Shown here piece after piece: positions 25,629-35,760 of a DNA stretch of 64,000 bases. The DNA is from Methylosinus trichosporium OB3b (GTDB lineage Bacteria > Pseudomonadota > Alphaproteobacteria > Rhizobiales > Beijerinckiaceae). Positions within the stretch are counted from its first letter, which is position 1, and each line of letters starts with the position of its first letter. The DNA lies in the NCBI RefSeq assembly GCF_002752655.1, contig NZ_CP023737.1:2876001-2940000 (forward strand), in the 5' to 3' direction. The translations under genes and the position numbers were made by a program. The notes beneath the pieces were generated by a model, which ran no database searches, was not told the DNA's origin, and saw only the letters and a program-made list of their open reading frames with translations.

Positions 25629-26339
25629 ATGACCGTCATCAGCATGCTCGATCCGGCGCTACGCGCGCGACACCGCTTCACATTCGCCCATGGAATAGCG
25701 GCGTCGATCGCGCTGCATGGCGCGCTGTGCCTGCTGCCCTTCGTCGCCGACGCTTGGCCGGATGACGGCGAGGCGGCGTTGCCGCTGGTCTTCGATCTCG
25801 AAGGCGCGCTTTCCGACAGCGAGACGGAAGAGGCCACCGCTCAGGACACCAAGGCCGACGCGCAGCCGCCCAAGGACGTCGCGAGCCCGAAGGAGCCGAC
25901 GCCGGAGCAGAACGCCGACGGCGAGATCGCGCAGGCCGCCAAGCAGGCGACCGACACGCCGCCGCAGACGAAAAAGGCCGAGACCGGCGAACGCGACGTG
26001 AAAGGCGAGGAGGAGGATCGCAAGGCGCAGACGAGCGCCAAGCACGAGAAGCAGGACGACGATCCCGTCAATCTCTACGCCAAGCAGCTCGCCAAGCGCA
26101 TCCGGCGCCTCGCCTATGCGGCGAAGGCGCACGCCGCCGGCTTGCGCGGCTCGGCGACAGTGGCCTTCACCATCGCCGCGAGCGGACAAATCGTGCCGAG
26201 CAGCCTGCGCATCATCGCCGGCAGCGGGCATCCGCAGCTCGACGCCGACGCGATGAAGACCGTGCGCGCCGCCAGCCCCTTCCCTCCGCCGCCGCGGGAA
26301 ATGACCGTCGCCGTCGACGTTTTCTCGGGACGGCGGTGA
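25629..26339 (+). CDS. TonB-like energy transducer protein
   Basis: A 236-residue protein with a short cytoplasmic N-terminus and one hydrophobic segment (HGIAASIALHGALCLLPFVA). A charged spacer rich in Glu/Lys/Asp/Pro follows (about 65-145). The C-terminal TonB/TolA-type domain has LRGSATVAFTIAASGQIVPSSLRIIAGSGHPQLDADAM and ends PFPPPPREMTVAVDVF. The spacer is acidic/basic rather than Pro-Lys-Pro-Glu repetitive, unlike tonB at 6.2 kb. It lies 57 bases after tpsB, which is unusual because TpsB pores do not need TonB. It may serve a receptor elsewhere. Confidence 0.8.
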   Translation: MTVISMLDPALRARHRFTFAHGIAASIALHGALCLLPFVADAWPDDGEAALPLVFDLEGALSDSETEEATAQDTKADAQPPKDVASPKEPTPEQNADGEIAQAAKQATDTPPQTKKAETGERDVKGEEEDRKAQTSAKHEKQDDDPVNLYAKQLAKRIRRLAYAAKAHAAGLRGSATVAFTIAASGQIVPSSLRIIAGSGHPQLDADAMKTVRAASPFPPPPREMTVAVDVFSGRR

Positions 26340-26343
26340 CGCA

Positions 26344-26374
26344 GCGCGTCGCGGCCCCGGGGACCGCGACGCGC
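26344..26374. terminator. Bidirectional hairpin between convergent genes
   Basis: GCGCGTCGCGG (26344-26354) and CCGCGACGCGC (26364-26374) form a perfect 11-bp stem with a 9-base loop. It sits between the TonB-like gene (rightward, stop 26339) and the DUF2852 gene (leftward, stop 26385). There is no long T-run, so termination may be Rho-assisted. Confidence 0.6.
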
Positions 26375-26384
26375 TTCGATCCGG

Positions 26385-26912
26385 TCAGCCCTGCGGCGCC
26401 TCGCCGTTACGCCGAGCGCGCATAAAAGATTCGAACTCTTCGCGGTCGCGGGCGCGGCGCAACTCGTCGATATGTTCGGCGAACTCGCGCTCCGCCTCGG
26501 CGAGCTTGCGGCGCTCCTCCTCGAGGCGCGCGAGCTCGCTCTCGCGCCAATCGTCGAAGGCGACATTGCCCGAGGAGCGCATGAAGCCCGGCCCGCGCCA
26601 GCCATCCGTGCGGCCCTGCCCGCTCGCCTCGCGCCAGCGCGTCTGAAGATCGGCGGCGCGCTCCTGCGCGAAGGCGAAGACGTCGCCCTCATAGCCGAAT
26701 TTGCGCTGCCACACCTTGAACAAGAGGAGGGCGAGGCCGATCGGCCAGAAGACGATGAAGCCGAGGATCACGACGAGCAGCTCGACCGGCTTGAAGCCGC
26801 GTCCGCAGCCGCCGAATCGCTCATGCGGGTCGAAGCCTGCGCCGCTCGGGGTCGGACCCATGCGGTGGTGACGATGACAGCCCATGTTCGGACGCTCCGG
26901 TTCCTGGATCAT
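26385..26912 (-). CDS. DUF2852 membrane protein
   Basis: A 175-residue protein. A Gly/His/Cys-rich N-terminus (MGCHRHHRMG, with a second Met 10 residues in) precedes the DUF2852 hallmark GFKPVELLVVILGFIVFWPI, extending through LALLLFKVWQRKFGY. The C-terminal half is a long charged helix (LARLEEERRKLAEAEREFAE). Single-pass or hairpin membrane topology with a cytoplasmic coiled coil is likely. The function of this alphaproteobacterial family is unknown. Confidence 0.8.
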   Translation of the reverse strand: MIQEPERPNMGCHRHHRMGPTPSGAGFDPHERFGGCGRGFKPVELLVVILGFIVFWPIGLALLLFKVWQRKFGYEGDVFAFAQERAADLQTRWREASGQGRTDGWRGPGFMRSSGNVAFDDWRESELARLEEERRKLAEAEREFAEHIDELRRARDREEFESFMRARRNGEAPQG

Positions 26913-27084
26913 CGGCGCCGCGCGATCGCCTTTCGATCGCGGCCGATGTGAATGTTATATACATTAACATCGCTGTTTCGCCAAGGGGCGCCCCGTCGCT
27001 TTCGCTCTTTGGGGCGTTCTCTTCCGCCACCGCGGCGCTATGCTGGCGCGACTTCAACGCGCGAATCGCAGGCGACGAGGCGAG

Positions 27085-28695
27085 ATGGACGACGACACGG
27101 ACCTGCTGCTCGCGGCCTTCGTCGTTCTCGGCTGCATGACCTTGCCGGTAATGCTGCGGCTCGCGCAGGGGCGCCGACCGCGTCGCCGCAGCGAGAAGCT
27201 CGCCGAGGCGACCGATCTCGTCTCGCTCGGTGGCGGTCGGCGCCTGGCCTTGACGCGCGACGCTTTTGGCGAGCGGCTCGTTCTGCTCGGCGGCGCGACG
27301 GATCTCGTGATCGAGCCGCGCATCGATGACGCGCCGCCGGCGCTGGTCGAGGAGGCGCCGCCCGCGCCGCCCTCCGAGCTCGCCGGATTGTTTCCTCTCG
27401 GGTTGCTGTCCATTCTCTCGGGCGTGCTGGTGGGGCTGCTCTGCGGCGGCTTCCGCCTCGCATTGCAGTGGGCGGACGCGATGCGCTCGGCGATACCGAT
27501 CTGGATGCAGGATCGGCCGGCGCTCGGCTGCGCGATCATGATTTTCGGCGCCGCCGCAGCGACGTGGCTCGCCGCCTTTCTGGTGCGGCGCATCGTGCCT
27601 TCGGCGGTCGGCAGCGGCATTCCCCATGTCGAATCTGTGCTGCATCGCCAGGAGCCGCCGGCCTCGCCCATTCTGCTGCCGGTCAAATTCATCGGCGGCG
27701 TGCTGGCGATCGGGGCCGGTCTGGCGCTCGGGCGCGAGGGGCCTTCGGTGCAGATGGGCGCGACGCTGGCGCATCAGATCGCCCGATTGTTTCGCCGCCA
27801 ATGGCGTGACGCCGAGGCGCTGCTCGCCTCCGGCGCCGGAGCGGGGCTCGCCGCCGCCTTCAACGCGCCGCTCGCCGGCTCGGCCTTCGTGCTCGAGGAG
27901 CTGCTGCGCCGCTTCGACATGCGTCATGCGACCGTCGCGCTCGGCTCCTCGGTCGGCGCCATCGCGGTGATGCGGCTCATCGTCGGCCCGACGCCGGAGC
28001 TGCGCGTCGCGCCGCATTTCGACGTCGCCGCGCTCGACATTGCGGCGAGCCTTCTCATCGGCGTCGCGGCGGGTCTCGTGAGCCTCGCCTATAATCGCGC
28101 CATTCTCGGCGCGCTCGATCTCGCCGACGATCTGCCGTGGAAGATCGAGCGCAAGGCGGCGCTGGTCGGCGCGGCGATCGGGGCGCTGGCCTTTTTCGCG
28201 CCCGGCGTCGTCGGCGGCGGCGAGACCTTGACGCAGCGCACGCTCGACGGCGATTTCGCGCTCGCGGCTCTGCCGATCATTTTCGCTCTTCGCTTCCTGC
28301 TCGGCGTCGTCTCCTACGCTGCCGGCACGCCGGGCGGACTGTTCGCGCCATTGCTCACGCTCGGCGCCGAGCTCGGCTTCTTCATCGGCCTCGTTCTGCA
28401 TGGCGCCGACGCCCAGGAAAAGGGCATGGCCTATGCGATCGTCGGCATGGCCGCCTATTTCGCCGCCGTCGTGCGCGCGCCGCTCACCGGCATGATCCTC
28501 ATCACCGAGATGACGAACAGCTCCGAGCTGCTGCTGCCCATGCTCGCCGCCTGCTTCGCCGCGATGGCGACCGCCGCGGCCTGCCGCAACGAGCCGATCT
28601 ACGATGCGCTGAAGGAGCGCGCGGCGCGGCTCGCGCGGCGGGCGCAGGAGGAGGCCGAAGACGCCGCCGCGCCGACTCGAGGTCGAGATGACTGA
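27085..28695 (+). CDS. ClC-family chloride channel/transporter
   Basis: A 536-residue protein; the ATG at 27085 (MDDDTDLL) has a purine-rich stretch just upstream and the frame extends back to 27040. It carries the ClC selectivity motifs GSGIPHVESV, GREGPSVQMGA (with the gating Glu) and GTPGGLFAPLL. It also has the Glu in FVLEELLRRFD that corresponds to the internal proton Glu of ClC exchangers, so H+/Cl- exchange is likelier than pure channel activity. The N-terminal ~100 residues are an extra hydrophilic stretch. No CBS domains are present. It converges on the next gene with 20 bases between the stops. Confidence 0.9.
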   Translation: MDDDTDLLLAAFVVLGCMTLPVMLRLAQGRRPRRRSEKLAEATDLVSLGGGRRLALTRDAFGERLVLLGGATDLVIEPRIDDAPPALVEEAPPAPPSELAGLFPLGLLSILSGVLVGLLCGGFRLALQWADAMRSAIPIWMQDRPALGCAIMIFGAAAATWLAAFLVRRIVPSAVGSGIPHVESVLHRQEPPASPILLPVKFIGGVLAIGAGLALGREGPSVQMGATLAHQIARLFRRQWRDAEALLASGAGAGLAAAFNAPLAGSAFVLEELLRRFDMRHATVALGSSVGAIAVMRLIVGPTPELRVAPHFDVAALDIAASLLIGVAAGLVSLAYNRAILGALDLADDLPWKIERKAALVGAAIGALAFFAPGVVGGGETLTQRTLDGDFALAALPIIFALRFLLGVVSYAAGTPGGLFAPLLTLGAELGFFIGLVLHGADAQEKGMAYAIVGMAAYFAAVVRAPLTGMILITEMTNSSELLLPMLAACFAAMATAAACRNEPIYDALKERAARLARRAQEEAEDAAAPTRGRDD

Positions 28696-28715
28696 AGAAA
28701 CGAAGCGTCGCCGCT

Positions 28716-29216
28716 TCAGGTCGCGTCGGGAACGAGGCCGTCGTCGATCGCAAGACGGTCGATGAGGCTCTTGCGACGCTTGCGGTCGCGCGGGCTCGGC
28801 GGCTTGCGATTATAATAGTCGAACAGAACCTCGCGATAGAGCTTCACCACTTGCCGCTCGTCGAGCGCGAACAAGAGGCCGGCGGCCAGACGCAGCAGCA
28901 GATAGACGGTGGCCTCGAACAGGAAGGCGCTCGGATGGGTGAACATCACCGGAAGCGCCGAAGCGACGACCGCGCCATAGAGGGAGGCGATCGCATAGCG
29001 CGGATTTTCGCGCGCCCACAGGAAGAGACGCAGCAGCTCACGATAGCCGACGAGATTGACGAGCGGAGAATAGAGCTCGACGCTGAACGTGCCGTGCTGG
29101 ACATCGACGATCGCCCGGGCGAGGGCGACGATCGCCACGAGCGTGTAGAAGATCGTGTCGCAGCGGCGAAGACACAGCTGCAGGACGGCGTCGAACGAAA
29201 ACCCGTTTCTCTTCAT
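28716..29216 (-). CDS. Membrane protein of unknown function
   Basis: A 166-residue protein; I chose the ATG at 29216 (MKRNGFSFDAVL) because GAGGAGCG precedes it. Hydrophobic segments are visible at about 18-34 (TIFYTLVAIVALARAIV), 70-90 (AIASLYGAVVASALPVMF) and 93-112 (AFLFEATVYLLLRLAAGLLFAL). The C-terminus is basic (KPPSPRDRKRRKSLIDRL). I do not recognise a family. Confidence 0.6.
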   Translation of the reverse strand: MKRNGFSFDAVLQLCLRRCDTIFYTLVAIVALARAIVDVQHGTFSVELYSPLVNLVGYRELLRLFLWARENPRYAIASLYGAVVASALPVMFTHPSAFLFEATVYLLLRLAAGLLFALDERQVVKLYREVLFDYYNRKPPSPRDRKRRKSLIDRLAIDDGLVPDAT

Positions 29217-29524
29217 GTCCGCTCCTCGTCGGGAAATGTCGCGCCGAAACAGCCGCAAATCCGGCGCCGATCACGATCACGGCAAGGCGAAATTCAGCTC
29301 GCGGCATACGCGCAGCTCCTGTAATACGGAGGACTTGCGCGCGATCTGCGACCCGTTGTCGCGGCGGCGCGGCGGCCTCGTCGGACCCGAGACGAGGCGC
29401 CCGGCGCCGAAACGACGGGCGCCCTTCGCGAACGGGGCCATAGCCTGTGGCGACAAATCCAGTCATATTCACGACAAAGAAAATGGCGCACGCATGCGGC
29501 GCCGACGATCGGGAGAACGCTCGA
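29217..29524. other. Divergent intergenic region upstream of acs
   Basis: About 300 bases between the leftward membrane-protein gene and the rightward acs start. No convincing gene. It should hold both promoters; I see no clear operator. Confidence 0.4.
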
Positions 29525-29605
29525 ATGTCAGAAAAACTCTATCCCGTCCCGGAGGCGTGGCAAAAGGTCGCGCGTGTCGACGCCGAGGCCTATGCGGCGC
29601 TCTAT

Positions 29606-31233
29606 CCCGTCTTATTCATGAAGGCGCTGTTGGAAGGGTGGCGAGCGTAGCATAGATCACTGAAACGGCGTAGGATTTGGTTGTTGACACCAACCCTTTC
29701 CCGCTGCACCGGCCTGCCACGCCCGCCATGACAGACGATACGTTCCCCGCCTTCTCGTTTCCAGCCGTCCAGGGCAAGAAAATCACAGCCGCTTTCGACG
29801 GCGGCCGCATCTCCTCGGACGGCGGCGTCATGCTGCTCGCCATGGCGGAGCGCCGGCTCGGCGTCGCCGAACGGCTGGCGCGCTGCTTTCCCGATCGCCG
29901 CGATCCTGCGCGCATCACCCACACGCTCGCCGATATGATCCGCGCCCGCATCTTCGCGATCGGCTGCGGCTATGAGGACGCCGACGATCTCGATTTTCTG
30001 CGCTCCGATCCGGCGTTCAAGCTCGCCTGCGGGCGCCTGCCCGACACGGGCCGCGATCTCGCTTCGCAGCCGACGCTGTCGCGGCTCGAGAACGCGCCGG
30101 CCCTGCGCGACGTGATCCGCCTGACCTATGCGCTCGTCGACCAATGGATGGCCTCCTACGAGAAGCCGCCATCTTCGGTCACACTCGACATCGACGACAC
30201 CTGCGACATCGCGCATGGCCATCAGCAATTGTCGTTGTTCAACGCCCATTATGACGAGCGCTGCTTTCTGCCGATCCATGTCTATGACACCGAGCAGAGC
30301 CGTCCCGTCGTTATGATCCTGCGCCCGGGCAAGACGCCGTCCGGCGTCGAGGTGAGAGCGCATCTGCGCCGGCTCGTGCGGCATATCCGCAAGTCTTGGC
30401 CGACGACGGGCATCCTGTTTCGCGGCGACGGGCATTATGCGCGGCCCGAGGCGATGGCCTGGTGCGAGGATCACGGCGTCGATTACGTCTTCGGCCTTCC
30501 CGGAACCAAGCCGCTGTCCAAGAAGGTCGAGGAGACGGCGGACGCCGTCCGCGTCGAGCGCGCCCTCGACGACAAGGACGTCGTGCGAGGCTATGCCGAG
30601 ACGCGTCACCGGGCCAAGTCCTGGGACAGAGAGCGCCGCGCGATCGCCCGCATCGAGGCGACGCGGCTCGGCCTCGACATTCGCTTCATCGTCACCAATC
30701 GCGCGCATGGCGCGCCGCAATGGCTCTATGAGAGTCTCTACTGCGCGCGCGGACAGGCGGAGAATCTCATCAAGCTGCACAAGACGCAGCTTTGCTCCGA
30801 TCGAACCTCGTGTCGTTCGGCGCTCGCCAATCAGGTGCGCCTCGTCCTGCACACCGCCGCCTATTGGCTGATGCTCGGCGTGCGCGACGCGATCCCGCGC
30901 CCGCGCGACCTCGCCAAAGCCGAGTTCTCGACTCTGCGCCTGCGATTGCTGAAGATCGCCGCGCGCGTGATCGAGACCGCGAGCCGCGTGCGCCTCGCCT
31001 TCGCCGCCGCCTGCCCCGAGGCCGATCTCTTCTGCTCCATGCCGGCGGCGCTGCTCATGCCCGCAGGACCATGATCGACGGGGCGGCGCGCCCCCTCTCG
31101 TCTCTCCCATTCCTCCCAACGCGTTCCCGAAAGTGCGATCCTCGAAGCGGTGAAAAAGCCGAACGCCCCCGCGCGGCCCGCGAGCCGAACGGCCCGACGA
31201 TGCAAAAAATCGGACCGTCACGAATAAGAGGGG
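29606..31233 (+). mobile_element. IS1380-family insertion sequence, 1628 bp, intact
   Basis: The ends are imperfect inverted repeats: left CCCGTCTTATTCATGAAGG, right (reverse complement) CCCCTCTTATTCGTGACGG. They are flanked by the 4-bp direct repeat CTAT at 29602-29605 and 31234-31237. The family and its 4-5 bp duplication agree. It carries one transposase gene and lies inside acs. Confidence 0.9.
29728..31074 (+). CDS. IS1380-family transposase
   Basis: A 448-residue transposase from the ATG at 29728; the frame extends to 29677. IS1380 features are the N-terminal FDGGRISSDGGVMLLAMAER, LDIDDTCDIAHGHQQLSLFN (first catalytic Asp region), ILFRGDGHYARPEAMAWCED (second Asp), and LYCARGQAENLIKLHKTQL (Glu region) with the usual C-terminal RTSCRSALANQVRLVLHTAAY. 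The gene is complete, so the element may still be active. Confidence 0.92.
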   Translation: MTDDTFPAFSFPAVQGKKITAAFDGGRISSDGGVMLLAMAERRLGVAERLARCFPDRRDPARITHTLADMIRARIFAIGCGYEDADDLDFLRSDPAFKLACGRLPDTGRDLASQPTLSRLENAPALRDVIRLTYALVDQWMASYEKPPSSVTLDIDDTCDIAHGHQQLSLFNAHYDERCFLPIHVYDTEQSRPVVMILRPGKTPSGVEVRAHLRRLVRHIRKSWPTTGILFRGDGHYARPEAMAWCEDHGVDYVFGLPGTKPLSKKVEETADAVRVERALDDKDVVRGYAETRHRAKSWDRERRAIARIEATRLGLDIRFIVTNRAHGAPQWLYESLYCARGQAENLIKLHKTQLCSDRTSCRSALANQVRLVLHTAAYWLMLGVRDAIPRPRDLAKAEFSTLRLRLLKIAARVIETASRVRLAFAAACPEADLFCSMPAALLMPAGP

Positions 31234-33068
31234 CTATCGGCGCTCGATCGACGATCCGAACGGGTTCTGGGCCGAGCAGGGGCGGCGGATCGACTGGATC
31301 GCGCCGTTCACGCGCGTCAAGGACGTCAGCTTCGACACGCATAACGTCTCGATCGAATGGTTCGGCGACGGCTCCACCAATGTCGCGATGAACTGCGTCG
31401 ACCGCCATCTGCCGCATCGCGCCGCGCAGACCGCCATCATCTGGGAGGCCGACGATCCGTCGCTCTCGCGCCATATCACCTATGCCGAGCTGCACGAGCA
31501 GGTGTGCCGCTTCGCCAATGTGCTGAAAGCTCATGGCGTGCGCAAAGGCGATCGCGTGACGATCTATATGCCGATGATTCCGGAGACCGCCTACGCCATG
31601 CTCGCCTGCGCGCGCATCGGCGCCGTGCATTCGGTGGTGTTCGGCGGCTTCTCGCCGGACGCGCTCGCCGGACGCATCGAGGACGCGCAATCGGATGTGG
31701 TGATCACCGCCGACGAAGGCTTGCGCGGCGGCCGCAAGATCGCGCTCAAGGACAATGTCGACGCCGCGCTGGAGAAGACGCCGGCCAAGACCGTGATCGT
31801 CGTCACGCGCACCGGCGCCAAGGTCGACATGAAGCCCGGCCGCGATTTTCGCTACGAGGACGAGGCGAAGAAAGTTTCGGACGATTGTCCTTATGCCGAG
31901 GTCGGGGCCGAGGACCCTTTGTTCATCCTCTACACCTCCGGCTCGACCGGAAAGCCCAAGGGCGTGCTGCACACGACCGGCGGCTATCTCGTCTACGCCT
32001 CGCTCACTCATGAACTCGTGTTCGACTATCGCGACGGCGAGGTGTTCTGGTGCTCGGCCGATGTCGGCTGGGTGACGGGCCACAGCTATATCGTCTATGG
32101 CCCGCTCGCCAATGGCGCGACGACGCTGATGTTCGAGGGCGTGCCCAATTATCCGACCGTCTCGCGCTTCTGGGAAGTGATCGACAAGCACAAGGTCGAC
32201 ATCTTCTACACCGCGCCCACCGCCATTCGCGCGCTGATGGGCGCGGGGGAGGAGCCGGTGAGGAAGACGAGCCGCAAATCGCTGCGTCTCTTGGGCTCGG
32301 TGGGCGAGCCGATCAATCCGGAGGCGTGGGAGTGGTATCACCGCGTCGTCGGCGAGGGCCGCTGCCCGATCGTCGACACTTGGTGGCAGACCGAGACCGG
32401 CGGCATATTGATCTCGCCTTTGCCGGGCGCGACGGCGCTGAAGCCGGGCTCGGCGACGCTGCCCTTCTTCGGCGTGCAGCCGGAGATCGTCGACGCCGGC
32501 GGCAATATTCTGCAAGGCGCGGCCGAGGGCAATCTGCTGCTGGCGGACTCTTGGCCGGGACAGGCGCGCACCGTGTTCGGCGATCACGAGCGCTTCGTGC
32601 AGACCTATTTCACCGCCTATCCCGGCAAATATTTCACCGGCGACGGCTGTCGGCGCGACGCCGACGGCTATTATTGGATCACCGGCCGCGTGGACGACGT
32701 CATCAATGTCTCGGGCCATCGTCTCGGCACGGCGGAAATCGAGAGCGCCCTCGTCGCCCATGAGAAGGTGGCCGAGGCGGCGGTGGTCGGCTTCCCGCAT
32801 TCCATCAAAGGCCAGGGCATCTACGCCTATGTGACGCTGATGGGCGGCGTGGAGCCCTCGGAGCGGCTGCGCAAGGAGCTCGTCGAATTCGTCCGCAAGG
32901 AGATTTCCGCGATCGCCTCGCCGGACGTGATCCAATTCGCGCCCGGCCTGCCGAAGACGCGCTCCGGCAAGATCATGCGCCGCATCTTGCGCAAGATCGC
33001 CGAGAACGAGCTCGGCTCGCTCGGCGACACATCGACGCTGGCCGATCCGAGCGTGGTGGAGGATCTGG

Positions 33069-34316
33069 TCAAGAACCGACCGGCGTGAGGCGGCGGCGCG
33101 CCGCTTCCCCGCCCTCCGAGGGAGAGTCGTCGACAGCGGCGGCTCGCCTCGTGCGCGACGCATATCGCGAGAGGCGCGCGCCGACCGCGATCAGCGGCCG
33201 CTCGATGGTCACATGCGCCAGCGCGGCGATCAGCACGACGACGAGAGCGGCGGCCGGAAACAGAAAAATCAGCCGATCGATGGGAAGATCGCCCACCACG
33301 CCGCCGCCATAGAGCGCCGCCAGCACGACGCCGTGAATGACATAGACGCCGAACGAGCTCGCCCCCAGCACCATCGGCCCCTTCCTGTGAAGGAACCCCC
33401 AAAAGCTGTTTCCGCACGCCACTGCCGTCAGGAACAGACCGTTGAGGATGATGTTGGGGATCGACAGGGCGCTGGTCGGAAGCGCCGCCGCCGCCAGCAC
33501 GGCGGCCAGCGCCACCCAGGAGAACCGATCGGAGGCGAAGAGGCCTCGAAGGCTCTCGATGCGGCGGATCTCATAAGCGAGCATTCCGACGGCGAAGAGC
33601 GGAAGAAAAGCCACGAGCTGGCGATCGATGACGAGACGCGCGCTCAGTGAGCCGACGAGCAGGAGGGCGGGAAGCGTCCAGCTCGGCAGGCGCGCCGGCT
33701 TCAGGCTCGCGACCGCGGCGACGGCCGGCAGGATCGCCAGATAGAAAATCCATTCATATTCCAAAGACCATAGCACATAGGCGTTGAAGCGCCCGGAATC
33801 GGCGACGCGGAAAATCGGCGCTTCCTGGGTGAGCATCCATTTCGTCGTCGCGAGGAGGAGCTCGCGCAGCGAGTAATCGGCCGGCGCGCCATGCCGCATC
33901 GCGATCAGGCAGCAGACGGCCAGCACGGAGACGGCGACCAGCGGCAAAATGCGAAAAACGCGCCCGATGAAGGTCGCCGTCCAATTCACATTTTGGATTC
34001 CAGCGAGCGCGCGCGGGTAGAACAGAAGTCCGGTGATCATGAAGAACATCGGCACGGCGGCCGCGCCGACGCCGCCGAAGGGGTAGAGCGGCGCGCCACG
34101 CCACTGGCCGTCTCCCCGCAGGACGTTGACCCAGATCATCGCATGGCCGACGAGCACAAACAGCGCGAGATAGCCGCGCAGGCCGTCGAGACAACCGATG
34201 CGCTTGGAGGCCGGCTCGATCGGAAAGCCGAGGCGACCGACGCCTTCGGCTGCGAGAGTGGCGACCACGAGCGCCAGAACGCAGCTCGCCAGCGCATGCG
34301 GCATCGGAAACGGCAT
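33069..34316 (-). CDS. Acyltransferase 3 family membrane protein
   Basis: A 415-residue polytopic membrane protein. The N-terminal segment [20 protein letters not shown] carries the family's R...H pair. [40 protein letters not shown] and a C-terminal [13 protein letters not shown] follow. About ten transmembrane helices are apparent. Such enzymes O-acylate extracellular polysaccharide or lipid sugars. The last residues overlap the 3' end of acs by 20 bases on the opposite strand. Confidence 0.85.
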   Translation of the reverse strand: MPFPMPHALASCVLALVVATLAAEGVGRLGFPIEPASKRIGCLDGLRGYLALFVLVGHAMIWVNVLRGDGQWRGAPLYPFGGVGAAAVPMFFMITGLLFYPRALAGIQNVNWTATFIGRVFRILPLVAVSVLAVCCLIAMRHGAPADYSLRELLLATTKWMLTQEAPIFRVADSGRFNAYVLWSLEYEWIFYLAILPAVAAVASLKPARLPSWTLPALLLVGSLSARLVIDRQLVAFLPLFAVGMLAYEIRRIESLRGLFASDRFSWVALAAVLAAAALPTSALSIPNIILNGLFLTAVACGNSFWGFLHRKGPMVLGASSFGVYVIHGVVLAALYGGGVVGDLPIDRLIFLFPAAALVVVLIAALAHVTIERPLIAVGARLSRYASRTRRAAAVDDSPSEGGEAARRRLTPVGS

Positions 34317-34687
34317 TGGGCGGAACTCCTTCGGCGGTGAAATCGATCATTGAAAGCTCTGGCGCGCGGCGCGCGTCCGCCGCCGGCCGACAGTCGCGCT
34401 CGATCATAATCACGGGTCCGAGAGCGGCCTATCCGGCCCGCCCGAGGGTGGCTCGGGTGCGGGGCGTCGCTTCGCGCGGCCTGCTCGTCCCGATCGCGGA
34501 ATAGACCGGACGCCGAGGACGCCCGTCCTATGGCGGGACAAGAGGCTGGACAATCGCGCCGTTCTGCGGTCTATGCGTCTCGCCATTCGCACGACCGGGC
34601 CCGCCGCGCGCCCGCCGTCCCGGGATTCGCGCGTCCGGGCGGCCTCCCCGGCGTCCGCGCGCGCCACAGAAAGGTTAGGAATTGCCC
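34317..34687. other. Intergenic region upstream of mtdB
   Basis: About 370 GC-rich bases between divergently placed acyltransferase and mtdB genes. Short frames here show no recognisable product. Presumably it holds the mtdB promoter. Confidence 0.4.
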
Positions 34688-35581
34688 ATGGCCGCCAAAG
34701 CGATCCTGCATATGTTGAGCACGCTGAAGCATATGAGCCCGTTCGACGTCAACATGGCGCTCGACGCAGGGTTCGACGCGGCGATCCCCTACACCAATGT
34801 GACGCTCGACGAGGTGACCGCTCTGGTGCAGGACGCGATGTTCTCGCGCGCCCCCTCGGCCGCCCTGCGCACCGGAATCTTCTTCGCCGGCCGTGACGCG
34901 ATCCTGGCGCTCGACATGCTGGAGGCCGCCAAGGGCGCGCTGCTGAAGCCCTTCGAGATTTCGCTGTTCGCCGACCCCTATGGCTCCTTCACCACCGCCG
35001 GCGCCATGGTCGCCTTCGTCGAGAAGGTGCTGCGCGAGAAGAAGAATCGCGAGCTGAAAGGCGCCAAGGTCGTCGTCTATGGCGCGACCGGCGTCGTCGG
35101 CTTCTCCTCGGCCGTCATCGCCGCGCTCGAGGGCGCCGAGGTGACCATCGTCGGCTATAGCGGGCTCGACCGGGTCGTGAAGCAGGCGGAAGAGATCGAG
35201 AAGCGCTTCGGCGTCAAGGTGAAGCCGGCCGACGGCAGCACCGCCGAGCATGTCCGCGCATTGCTGGTCGAGCATGAGATCGCGCTGTGCGCGGCGCGCG
35301 CCGGCGTGCAGGTTCTGTCCAAGGACGACCTCGCCGCCGCCAAATCCACGCTGCTGATCGCCGCCGACGTCAACGCCGTGCCGCCGCTCGGCGTCGAGGG
35401 CGTCGGCCTGCACGACAAGGGCGTGGAGCTGCCCTCGGGCGCGCTCGGCATCGGCGCGCTGGCCATCGGCGACATCAAATACGGGACCGAGACCGGCCTG
35501 TTCAAGCAGATGACCACCTCCGACAAGCCGCTCTGCCTCGACTTCCGCCACGCTTTCGCGCTGGCGCGCGAGCTGGTCTGA
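34688..35581 (+). CDS. mtdB: NAD(P)-dependent methylene-tetrahydromethanopterin dehydrogenase
   Basis: A 297-residue cytoplasmic enzyme that oxidises methylene-H4MPT to methenyl-H4MPT in formaldehyde oxidation by methylotrophs. The N-terminus AKAILHMLSTLKHMSPFDVN, the pterin-side segment AIPYTNVTLDEVTALVQDAM and the Rossmann motif VVVYGATGVVGFSSAV (residues about 127-142) identify it. The C-terminus GIGALAIGDIKYGTETGLFK is typical. I use the ATG at 34688 with AAAGG about 10 bases upstream rather than the TTG at 34682. It is followed by the H4MPT-linked gene. MtdA is less likely because MtdA uses both folate and H4MPT and usually lies elsewhere. Confidence 0.93.
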   Translation: MAAKAILHMLSTLKHMSPFDVNMALDAGFDAAIPYTNVTLDEVTALVQDAMFSRAPSAALRTGIFFAGRDAILALDMLEAAKGALLKPFEISLFADPYGSFTTAGAMVAFVEKVLREKKNRELKGAKVVVYGATGVVGFSSAVIAALEGAEVTIVGYSGLDRVVKQAEEIEKRFGVKVKPADGSTAEHVRALLVEHEIALCAARAGVQVLSKDDLAAAKSTLLIAADVNAVPPLGVEGVGLHDKGVELPSGALGIGALAIGDIKYGTETGLFKQMTTSDKPLCLDFRHAFALARELV

Positions 35582-35760
35582 CCCCGCGGGGACGCGGCCG
35601 AGCCCCGTCCCTGGCGTCGATACATTCACCAATGGCCACAGGGCGTCCCGCAAGAACGCCCGTGGCCGCTCGCCCCCTTCCCCGGGGGGCGCGGAGCGCG
35701 CCTCGAAACTTTCGTATCATCGACACGTCGCGCGCTTTTGAACTTTCGGAGGGTTTCGAC

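Larger units (their letters stand above)
29525..33088 (+). pseudogene. acs: Acetyl-CoA synthetase gene interrupted by an IS1380-family element
   Basis: The 5' piece 29525-29605 encodes MSEKLYPVPEAWQKVARVDA and on to AALY. The 3' piece 31238-33088 encodes [14 protein letters not shown] and the rest to the stop. Removing the element and one CTAT repeat joins them in frame to a 643-residue protein, the normal length. The 3' part has the Acs motifs [34 protein letters not shown] and [14 protein letters not shown] (with the acetylatable Lys). Intact, it would activate acetate to acetyl-CoA. As it stands only a truncated product from an internal start (for example 31388) could form, lacking the first ~75 residues. 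The undamaged sequence on both sides indicates a recent insertion. Confidence 0.95.
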
